9,407 nt of DNA from Oscillospiraceae bacterium (GTDB lineage: Bacteria > Bacillota > Clostridia > Oscillospirales > QAMX01): NCBI GenBank assembly GCA_902772625.1, contig CACYBP010000009.1, positions 1 through 9,407 of the forward strand, read 5' to 3'. This document shows, in pieces, positions 1 to 5,118 of this stretch. Positions within the stretch are counted from its first letter, which is position 1. Every line of letters begins with the position of its first letter. The notes under the pieces are model-generated. The model did not search any database. It was not told the origin of the DNA and saw only the letters and a list, made by a program, of their open reading frames with translations. The position numbers and the translations under genes are program-made.

Positions 1-326
1 CGGATCTCAAAGATAATGGTCTGCGCCACGCGCGCCATGATCCGGGAACGCAGGACGTTCAGCCAGATGGTGGCCGACATGGAAAGAAGCAGGAGGACCG
101 ACACGATGATCAGCGCTTGGATATCCTTGTCGGGAATGGCGACGTCCACCGCGTACTGGGTCAGGCGCGGGTTAATAAGCGACGCCACGCTGCCCAGGGC
201 TGAGAGCAGGAGGGCGAGAAGCATTTTCCATTTGTGCTTGAGGATATAGACCGAGGCGCGCACGAGGTGCTTCAGACTGAACGGCGTTTCCAGAGTTTCG
301 TCGATATCAAATTTGTTCCGTGCCAT
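1..326 (-). CDS. ABC exporter subunit, second of a heterodimer (partial, N-terminal 108 residues)
   Basis: This is the N-terminus of an ABC exporter half-transporter; the gene runs off the left edge, so its nucleotide-binding domain is not visible. The frame is open from the ATG at 326 to base 1. Seen: a cytoplasmic, charged N-terminus, a hydrophobic helix at about residues 35-56, the short motif INPRLTQYAVDVAIP typical of the first extracellular turn of type IV exporters, and a second helix at about 70-90. The start is supported by GGAGGT (335-340) 8 nt upstream, lying inside the end of the previous gene. The ATG shares one base with that gene's TGA stop (TGATG), so translation is probably coupled and the two products probably pair. 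Because the partner has a degenerate ATPase site, I infer that this subunit carries the consensus catalytic Glu and switch His. The substrate is unknown; drug or peptide export is the usual role of such pairs. Confidence 0.88.
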   Translation of the reverse strand, partial: MARNKFDIDETLETPFSLKHLVRASVYILKHKWKMLLALLLSALGSVASLINPRLTQYAVDVAIPDKDIQALIIVSVLLLLSMSATIWLNVLRSRIMARVAQTIIFEI

Positions 327-2122
327 CAGTTCGCACCTCCTTCCAGAATCTCCCCGGAGACGCCGGACATGATGCCCTCGTTCTGGAGCATGAAGGTCTC
401 GTAATAATACCCTTTTTTCGCCATCAGCTCGTCGTGGGTGCCGGTCTCCCGGATGCTGCCGTCGACGTTCAGGATCAGGATCTGATCGGCGTCGCGCACC
501 GAGCTTACGCGGTTGGCGATGACGATGCGGGTGCATTTGAATTCATCTTTCGCGAGCTGGTTCCAGATATACTGTTCGGTCTCCACGTCCACGGCGCTGG
601 TGGTGTCGTCCAGGATCAGGATCGAGGGCCGCACCGCAAGCGCGCGCGCCAGGGCGATCCTCTGACGCTGGCCGCCGGAAAGACCGATGCCGCGCTCACC
701 CACGATGGTGGAATAGCCTTCGGGCATCTTCTGAATGAAGCTGTCGGCGTCGGCGGCCACGGCGAATTTCACCACGTCCTCCTCGGGCAGATCCTCGTCG
801 CCGTAGGCGATGTTGGAGTCCACGGTCTCGGAGAAGAGGAACACGTCCTGGGTGGCCATGCCGATGTTGTGGCGCAGATAAGCGAGATCGTATTTCCGCA
901 CGTCCACGCCGTCGATCTTCACCGAGCCTTCCTTTACGTCGAAGAACCGGCCGATGAGGCTTCCGATGGTGGTCTTGCCGGAGCCGGTAGGCCCCATGAT
1001 GGCGAGGGTCTCGCCGGGCTTCAGATGGAAATCCACGTCCCGGAGCACCACGTTGGAATCGTAGGCGAAGGTCACGTGATCGAAATCGATCTGCCCCGAA
1101 AGCCGGGCGTCGTTTTTGACGGGATCCTTGGGATTGACGATGGAGGGATTGGCGTAATAAAGCTCCATGACCTTGTTGGCCGAGGTTATGAACCGCTCGA
1201 AGTCGTTTAAGAGCATCCCGATGGTGCTCATGGGGTTGGAGATCGCCCAGGACAGCGAGAAGTAGATGGCGAGCTCGCCGATGGAAAGCTGGCCCCAGAT
1301 GCAGAAGAGGCCGCCGAACAGGGTGATCAGCACGCCCAGCGACTGGGAGAAGGTCTCCATCAGGGGGTAAAACTTCAGCCAGGTGAAGGTGGCCTTCAGG
1401 TTGGCGTCGCGGAAGGCGACGTTATACTTGTTGAAGCGCTCGCACTCGTATTCTTCCTTGGCGAAGGCCTTGACCACGCGGTTGGCTTCGATGTTCTCCT
1501 GGGCGAAGCCGTTCAGCTCGGTCAGCCTGTCGCGGGTGGCGCGGAACAGGGGACGCGCGGTTTTGGAGAAGCGGTTGCGCGCGATCAGGAAAAGCGGACT
1601 CATCGCCAGGAGGATCAGAGTGAATTTCCAGTTGATGGTGAATAAATACGCCATCGCCGCCAGGTAGATCACGATGGCATTGGTCAGCATGCGGATCACG
1701 TTGGTGGAGAAGTGACGGATCATATCCAGGTCGCCGGTCAGACGGGTCAGGAGATCGCCGGAACGGCTCTTGCTGTAATAGCTCATGTCCAGACTCTGGA
1801 GCTTCTCATAAAGGTGGGTGCGAAGGGTCACCTTCATGCCCTGGGCCGCCTGCTCGAACAGGACGATCATCAGGTAGCTTGCGCCCATGCGGAAATAATG
1901 GACGCCGATCATCAGGAGGATCAGGGGGATCAGTTCTTCGGGATGGCGTTCCACCACGCCCTCGGCGTTCTCCACACCCACCACCACGCGGTCGATGATC
2001 CGGCCGGTGATGGAAGGCGTGATGACCACCATGGCGGAGATCACGATCTGCATCACAAGAGCCGTGATATATCGCCCGTGGTATCCCTTGAAGTTCTGCC
2101 AGACCCATTTGAAGGTAAACAT
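326..2122 (-). CDS. ABC exporter subunit (TMD-NBD) with degenerate ATPase site
   Basis: A complete 598-residue half-transporter. An exporter-type membrane domain occupies about residues 1-330, with hydrophobic helices near 19-39, 64-90 and 143-181, followed by an ABC ATPase domain at about 345-590. Visible motifs are Walker A GPTGSGKTT (K383), Q-loop Q425, signature LSGGQ (481-485) and Walker B ILILDD (D505). The residue after Walker B is D506 rather than the catalytic Glu, and the switch-loop residue is N537 (IANRVSSV) rather than His. This is the pattern of the degenerate-site subunit in heterodimeric exporters such as TM287/288 and BmrC/BmrD. The start at 2122 is chosen because AAAGGAAGG (2131-2139) lies 8 nt upstream. 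An in-frame ATG at 2173 has no Shine-Dalgarno sequence and lies only about 9 nt from the predicted transcript start. The partner gene begins in the stop codon. Family assignment is certain; the substrate is not readable. Confidence 0.95.
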   Translation of the reverse strand: MFTFKWVWQNFKGYHGRYITALVMQIVISAMVVITPSITGRIIDRVVVGVENAEGVVERHPEELIPLILLMIGVHYFRMGASYLMIVLFEQAAQGMKVTLRTHLYEKLQSLDMSYYSKSRSGDLLTRLTGDLDMIRHFSTNVIRMLTNAIVIYLAAMAYLFTINWKFTLILLAMSPLFLIARNRFSKTARPLFRATRDRLTELNGFAQENIEANRVVKAFAKEEYECERFNKYNVAFRDANLKATFTWLKFYPLMETFSQSLGVLITLFGGLFCIWGQLSIGELAIYFSLSWAISNPMSTIGMLLNDFERFITSANKVMELYYANPSIVNPKDPVKNDARLSGQIDFDHVTFAYDSNVVLRDVDFHLKPGETLAIMGPTGSGKTTIGSLIGRFFDVKEGSVKIDGVDVRKYDLAYLRHNIGMATQDVFLFSETVDSNIAYGDEDLPEEDVVKFAVAADADSFIQKMPEGYSTIVGERGIGLSGGQRQRIALARALAVRPSILILDDTTSAVDVETEQYIWNQLAKDEFKCTRIVIANRVSSVRDADQILILNVDGSIRETGTHDELMAKKGYYYETFMLQNEGIMSGVSGEILEGGAN

Positions 2123-2141
2123 CCGGCACACCTTCCTTTCG

Positions 2142-2168
2142 CGGCGGTGAAAAGAGTTTCTGCCGCCG
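2142..2168 (-). promoter_or_regulatory. Hairpin in the 5' UTR of the ABC operon
   Basis: CGGCGG and CCGCCG (plus-strand 2142-2147 and 2163-2168) can form a 6-bp stem in the leader RNA. The stem lies between the predicted transcript start near 2182 and the ribosome binding site at 2131-2139. It has no following T run, so it is not a terminator. It may shape translation or RNA stability; this is inference from base pairing only. Confidence 0.4.
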
Positions 2169-2188
2169 AGCATTTTTTATCTTCGTGC

Positions 2189-2217
2189 AGTATAAAGGAA
2201 AACGCCCGGGAAGGCAA
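2189..2217 (-). promoter_or_regulatory. Sigma-A promoter of the ABC exporter operon
   Basis: On the minus strand, TTGCCT (2217-2212) and TATACT (2194-2189) are separated by exactly 17 bp. A start near 2182 would give a 5' UTR of about 60 nt before the ATG at 2122. This position also argues against the in-frame ATG at 2173 as the protein start. Confidence 0.75.
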
Positions 2218-2483
2218 GCCTTTTTTGAAAAAAGAATGACAAAATGTCCTTGCCGGATAAATGTGAATTTGTCCAAAATTGCCTTTGCAGTTTTGTGCAA
2301 TTTGAGAGAAGCGCTTTTTTCCCGGGCAAAAAGGCGGCAAACGGCGGAAACCTGGCGCTTTTGACGCCGGGACCGGTCTCCGGAGCCTGATACAGTAAGC
2401 AAAGGACAACTCCCGGAAACCGTTTCCGCCTTCCGGGAGGAAAACTCCGCCGCGCCTGTTTTCCCTTTGGGGGAAGAAAAGTA
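2218..2483. other. Divergent intergenic region between the ABC operon and the Ig-domain gene
   Basis: No gene is supported here; open frames through it lack a start with a ribosome binding site and do not resemble proteins. It lies between two outward-facing promoters. It contains the inverted repeat listed separately (2410-2439), the 8-bp palindrome GACCGGTC near 2370, and a possible stem CCTGGCG/CGCCGGG near 2352-2373. Several small inverted repeats in 270 bp could be operators or 5' RNA structures, but none is followed by a convincing T run. Confidence 0.5.
2410..2439. repeat. Inverted repeat CTCCCGGAA-N12-TTCCGGGAG
   Basis: A perfect 9-bp inverted repeat, with arms at 2410-2418 and 2431-2439. 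Nested in it is a second palindrome, GGAAAC-C-GTTTCC (2415-2427). There is no T run on either strand, so an intrinsic terminator is unlikely. It sits about 45 bp upstream of the -35 of the Ig-domain gene, where a regulator operator would be plausible. Confidence 0.5.
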
Positions 2484-2512
2484 TTGCATTTTGATCCCGT
2501 CTCTTATATAAT
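2484..2512 (+). promoter_or_regulatory. Sigma-A promoter of the Ig-domain gene
   Basis: TTGCAT (2484-2489) and a consensus TATAAT (2507-2512) are separated by 17 bp. Transcription would start near 2519, leaving a leader of about 55 nt. The consensus -10 box suggests substantial constitutive expression of a very small protein. Confidence 0.8.
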
Positions 2513-2574
2513 AAAAACACGACTATCCATAAGCTGCGGTCAGAGCGCCGTACGGGAAGGAAAGAGAGCAAAAC

Positions 2575-3012
2575 GTGATGGACAGAAGAGGAGCAAAACC
2601 GTTCCGCATAAAAAAAGACATGATCGTGTGCCTTGCCCTGGTGCTTTTCGGGATTGCTCTGGCGGGTGTGCTGTTTTTTACCAGCGACTGGAAGGCCGCG
2701 GCCGACCCGGCGGGGTTCGTCGCCGCCATGAAAGCGCCGGACATCAAGACCCAGCCCAAGGACGCCAGCGCCGCGGAAGGCGAGATCGTGGTCTTCAAGG
2801 TCTCGGTCTCGGGCAGGGGCCTTTCCTATCAGTGGCAGTACAGCAAGAACGGCGGGACCACCTGGGTCGACTGGAACGAGAAGACCTCCGCCGGACTTCG
2901 GGTCAGGGCCGGCTCCTCCAACGACGGCTGCCTTTACCGGGTGGTCGTCTGGAACGCCGCGGGGACAGTCACCTCTGATACGGCGAAGCTCACTCTGGAG
3001 AGAGCGGAATAA
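2575..3012 (+). CDS. Small membrane-anchored protein with a single bacterial Ig-like domain
   Basis: A 145-residue protein of unknown function. The N-terminus is basic (residues 4-14) and is followed by one hydrophobic segment (about 15-35) without a lipobox or clear cleavage site, so it is probably a signal anchor with the rest outside the cell. Residues 55-143 look like one bacterial Ig-like (I-set-like) domain: an opening strand with QPKDASAAEGE, the core YQWQYSKNGGTTW (85-97), and a closing YRVVVWNAAG (121-130) plus TSDTAKLTL. Such domains normally occur in tandem in large clostridial surface proteins; here there is one and nothing else. The start may be GTG 2575 or ATG 2578. The ribosome binding site is weak (GAGAG 2564-2568, or GGGAAGG 2554-2560 at long spacing). 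It is a single-gene unit with its own promoter and a terminator shared with the opposing reductase gene. The role is unknown; binding or adhesion at the cell surface is only a guess. Confidence 0.85.
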   Translation: MMDRRGAKPFRIKKDMIVCLALVLFGIALAGVLFFTSDWKAAADPAGFVAAMKAPDIKTQPKDASAAEGEIVVFKVSVSGRGLSYQWQYSKNGGTTWVDWNEKTSAGLRVRAGSSNDGCLYRVVVWNAAGTVTSDTAKLTLERAE

Positions 3013-3020
3013 ATAAGAGC

Positions 3021-3065
3021 AAAAAACAACCGGCCGTCCCCGGAAAAAGGGAACGGCCGGTTGTT
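3021..3065. terminator. Convergent, largely bidirectional terminator
   Basis: A perfect 13-bp stem, AACAACCGGCCGT (3025-3037) with ACGGCCGGTTGTT (3053-3065), is extended inward by CCC/GGG. Read on the minus strand it is followed by a run of six T (plus-strand A 3021-3026), making a strong terminator for the aldo/keto reductase. Read on the plus strand, the TTGTTG end is a weaker stop for the Ig-domain gene. The two genes converge here. Confidence 0.9.
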
Positions 3066-3095
3066 GACGCTTTCCGGGGAAAGCCCGCGCGGCGC

Positions 3096-4112
3096 TTATT
3101 TCAGAAAGGTCCGGTAGTCCTCGAGATTTTTCCGGAGAAGGGCAGGGGTATCGAGGCCGTAGGGACATTTCTTCTTGCAGGAGTTGCAGTGCAGGCAGTC
3201 CTCGATTTTCTCCATTTCGGCCTGCCAGGTCTCCGAAAGCCAGTTCCCGGAGGGGGAACGGCGCAGAAGCAAGGACATGCGGGCGCAGTTGTTGATCTTG
3301 ATCCCCGCCGGGCAGGGCATGCAATAGCCGCAGCCCCGGCAGAAATCCCCCGCCAGCTCCTTCCGGTCATGCTCGATCAGGGCACGGATCTCGCCGGTCA
3401 TCCCGGGTTCCTTCCCCTCTTCCTGATAGGAAAGGAACTCGTCCAGCTCGGCTTCCCTCTGGATGCCCCAGATGGGAAGGGCGCCGGGATACTGGTTCAG
3501 GAAGGCGTAGGCCGCGTCGGACCGGGTGATCAGACCTCCCGAAAGGGCCTTCATGCAGAGAAAGCCCATGTCAGCGGCGGCGCATTTCTTCACAAGCTCC
3601 TCCTCCTGCGGGCCCGAAAGATAGGAGAAGGGGAACTGGAGCGTGTCGTAAAGCCCCGAATCGATGGCCTCGTGCGCCACGTTCAGCCGGTGGTTGGTGA
3701 AGCCGATGAAGCGGATCTTTCCCATTTTCTTCGCCTCCAGCATGGCCTCGTAAAGGCCGGTGCCGTCGCCCGGACGGGGGACGAAGGGGGGATTGTGGAA
3801 CTGGTAGATATCGATATAATCGGTCCGGAGCAGGCGAAGGCTGGTCTCCAGGTCGCGCCAAAAATCCTCCACGGTGAACTTCGCGAGCTTTGTGGAGAGG
3901 AAGATCTCGCGCCGCACGTCCCCCAGCGCGAGCCCCAGCTTTTCTTCGCTGTCGGAATAGGCGCGGGCAGTGTCGAAAAAGCGGATCCCGTTCTCATACG
4001 CCTTCCGGAGGATCTTCCGGGCGTCCTCCATGGAGGCGCGCTGGATGGGAAGCGCGCCGAAGCCGTTTTTGTTGACCGTGATGCCGGTCCTTCCCAATCT
4101 TACCTGTGTCAT
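3096..4112 (-). CDS. Aldo/keto reductase with C-terminal double 4Fe-4S cluster domain
   Basis: A 338-residue predicted cytoplasmic oxidoreductase (COG1453-like). Residues 1-~245 form the aldo/keto reductase barrel with the catalytic set D47, Y52 (FFDTARAYSDSEEKLG), K75 (STKL) and H106 (YQFHNPP). The C-terminal part has two iron-sulfur motifs: C258-x2-C261-x2-C264-x2-C267-P with an extra C276, and C306-x2-C309-x2-C312-x3-C316-P. The clusters suggest electron transfer to or from a ferredoxin-like partner in addition to the barrel's nicotinamide chemistry; the substrate is unknown. The start at 4112 is chosen over a longer in-frame start at 4232 because AAGGAGA (4120-4126) is 7 nt upstream, family homology begins there (VRLGRTG), and the -10 box at 4159-4164 lies inside the longer version. 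It is a single-gene unit, divergent from hpf and convergent with the Ig-domain gene. Confidence 0.93.
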   Translation of the reverse strand: MTQVRLGRTGITVNKNGFGALPIQRASMEDARKILRKAYENGIRFFDTARAYSDSEEKLGLALGDVRREIFLSTKLAKFTVEDFWRDLETSLRLLRTDYIDIYQFHNPPFVPRPGDGTGLYEAMLEAKKMGKIRFIGFTNHRLNVAHEAIDSGLYDTLQFPFSYLSGPQEEELVKKCAAADMGFLCMKALSGGLITRSDAAYAFLNQYPGALPIWGIQREAELDEFLSYQEEGKEPGMTGEIRALIEHDRKELAGDFCRGCGYCMPCPAGIKINNCARMSLLLRRSPSGNWLSETWQAEMEKIEDCLHCNSCKKKCPYGLDTPALLRKNLEDYRTFLK

Positions 4113-4158
4113 AACACAGTCTCCTTTTTCAAATCCAGAATCCTTGCATCCTGATTTC

Positions 4159-4187
4159 ATGATACAACGGGCTGAAACGCTTGTCAA
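4159..4187 (-). promoter_or_regulatory. Sigma-A promoter of the aldo/keto reductase
   Basis: On the minus strand, a consensus TTGACA (4187-4182) and TATCAT (4164-4159) are separated by 17 bp. The start would be near 4152, with a 40-nt leader to the ATG at 4112. Its -35 end lies 52 bp from the -35 of the hpf promoter, back to back. Confidence 0.85.
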
Positions 4188-4209
4188 ATGCGGATTTTCG
4201 GGATATTTC

Positions 4210-4230
4210 GCGCAAAAAGATATTTTGCAC
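4210..4230. promoter_or_regulatory. Candidate operator palindrome between divergent promoters
   Basis: GCAAAA (4212-4217) and TTTTGC (4223-4228) form a 6-bp inverted repeat around AGATA, with one more matching pair at 4210/4230 outside a mismatch. It lies 9 bp upstream of the hpf -35 and 22 bp upstream of the reductase -35, where one regulator could act on both genes. No regulator is encoded next to it, so the function is inferred from position and symmetry. Confidence 0.4.
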
Positions 4231-4239
4231 AAATCCCCC

Positions 4240-4268
4240 TTGCAATCCGCCGGGCTTTATGGTACAAT
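4240..4268 (+). promoter_or_regulatory. Sigma-A promoter of hpf
   Basis: TTGCAA (4240-4245) and TACAAT (4263-4268) are separated by 17 bp. The start would be near 4275 and the leader only about 25 nt. No SigB- or SigH-type elements were recognised, although hibernation factors are often stress- or stationary-phase-controlled in Firmicutes. Confidence 0.8.
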
Positions 4269-4299
4269 AAATACAAACAAGACGAAAGGAAGCGATAGG

Positions 4300-4824
4300 A
4301 TGAAAATCACCGTCAACGACAAGAAGCTGTCGGTCAACGAATGGACCCGGGATCGGATCGAGCACAAGCTGACCAAGCTGGACCGTTACTTCAAGGCGGA
4401 CGCCGAGGCCTTTGTGAAGCTTTCGGAAGAACGCGGGATCTACAAGGCCGAGGTCACCGTCAACGCGGGAAGAATGGTCTACCGCGCGCAGGAAAAGAGC
4501 GGCGACGTGACGGCTTCCTTCGACGCGGCGGTGGACGCCATCGACCGCCAGATCCGGAAAAACAAGACCCATCTGGAAAAGAGGCTGCGCACCGGCGCCT
4601 TCGACAATTACACCCCGATGGAGCCCGAACCGGAACCGGAGAAGTACGACGTCATCCGCGTCAAGAGATTTGACATCCGCCCGATGACGGTGGACGACGC
4701 GATCCTGCAGATGAACATGCTGAACCACAAGTTCTACGCCTTCCGCAACAGCGCCGACGGCGAACGTTTCTCGGTGGTCTACAAGCGCGAGGACGGCGGC
4801 TACGGCCTGATCGAAAGCGACTGA
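4300..4824 (+). CDS. hpf: Ribosome hibernation promoting factor, long form
   Basis: A 174-residue cytoplasmic protein with the two-domain layout of long HPF, the Firmicute form that joins 70S ribosomes into inactive 100S dimers in slow-growing cells. Residues 1-~100 are the HPF/RaiA domain (starting MKITVNDKKL, with conserved AEVTV-like strands and the DAAVDAIDRQIRKNK helix) that occupies the tRNA and mRNA path. A short acidic linker (about 104-115, PEPEPE) follows. Residues 116-174 are the dimerising C-terminal domain, with the typical VKRFDIRPMTVDDAILQMNM and a FYAFRN strand. The length fits the family. AAAGGAAG (4285-4292) lies 7 nt before the ATG. It is transcribed alone from its own promoter, divergently from the reductase, and is followed by a structured 3' region and a terminator. 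Confidence 0.96.
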   Translation: MKITVNDKKLSVNEWTRDRIEHKLTKLDRYFKADAEAFVKLSEERGIYKAEVTVNAGRMVYRAQEKSGDVTASFDAAVDAIDRQIRKNKTHLEKRLRTGAFDNYTPMEPEPEPEKYDVIRVKRFDIRPMTVDDAILQMNMLNHKFYAFRNSADGERFSVVYKREDGGYGLIESD

Positions 4825-4920
4825 CCCGGGACGGAAGGCGCGCCTTCTTCCTATATAATTATAGGGGCTCTTCTGAAAAGAGTCCGCCCCCGGAAGGGGA
4901 ACTTCTGAAATCGCGCCGCG
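4825..4920 (+). other. Structured 3' region of hpf, possibly containing a small RNA
   Basis: This stretch between the hpf stop and its terminator is unusually patterned. It contains a 14-bp perfect palindrome GAAGGCGCGCCTTC (4834-4847), a TATAAT at 4854-4859 without a recognisable -35, small stems CTCTT/AAGAG (about 4868-4882) and CCCC-GGAA-GGGG (4887-4899), and the 9-nt direct repeat CTTCTGAAA (4870-4878 and 4902-4910). No ORF is supported. It could be a plain 3' UTR or the body of a roughly 90-nt RNA ending at the terminator. Confidence 0.35.
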
Positions 4921-4956
4921 AAGCGCGCCGCAGGAAAACCTGCGGCGCGCTTTTTT
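4921..4956 (+). terminator. Strong intrinsic terminator after hpf
   Basis: GCGCGCCGCAGG (4923-4934), loop AAAA, CCTGCGGCGCGC (4939-4950) and then TTTTTT (4951-4956): a perfect 12-bp GC-rich stem with a T run, extended by AA/TT. The preceding GCGCCGC (4913-4919) repeats part of the 5' arm and could compete for the 3' arm. Confidence 0.95.
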
Positions 4957-5032
4957 GCCCGTTCCGGGGCGGGACGCGGCGCGTAACAGGGAAGAATTTA
5001 CAAGGATTGAAGGAAAAAAGTACAGGCTTCTG

Positions 5033-5076
5033 TCATTCTGTCGGTTGCGTGAAGAATGATCGCGTGGTAGAATGAT
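5033..5076 (+). promoter_or_regulatory. Promoter of the MATE transporter with flanking TCATTC/GAATGA repeats
   Basis: TTGCGT (5045-5050) and TAGAAT (5068-5073) are separated by 17 bp; the start would be near 5080, about 38 nt before the GTG. TCATTC (5033-5038) and GAATGA (5054-5059) form an inverted repeat centred on the -35 box. GAATGAT recurs at 5070-5076, overlapping the -10 box. Such sites over both promoter elements suit a repressor, but no regulator gene is adjacent. The rest of 4957-5118 shows nothing further. Confidence 0.65.
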
Positions 5077-5118
5077 AGCAATTGTATTTTTCTTGATGTT
5101 CGAAAGGAAGAGAAGACC

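Noticed and set aside
320..1210. A 296-codon plus-strand open frame opposite the ABC ATPase domain
   Set aside because: It lies wholly antisense to conserved Walker A, signature and Walker B motifs and its His/Gly-rich translation is a complement artefact.
2123..2173. Upstream in-frame ATG at 2173 as the start of the ABC subunit
   Set aside because: It has no ribosome binding site, sits about 9 nt from the predicted transcript start, and adds 17 residues not expected in the family.
2053..3324. A 423-codon minus-strand open frame spanning the ABC start, the intergenic region and the Ig-domain gene
   Set aside because: It crosses two promoters and a terminator and is out of frame with recognisable genes; composition is typical of a shadow frame.
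4113..4232. Upstream in-frame ATG at 4232 as the start of the aldo/keto reductase
   Set aside because: The extension covers the reductase's own promoter, and the ATG at 4112 has a strong ribosome binding site and the family N-terminus.
4854..4859. TATAAT as a confident promoter for a small RNA downstream of hpf
   Set aside because: No -35 hexamer or extended -10 is present at suitable spacing, so it is kept only as part of a speculative finding.
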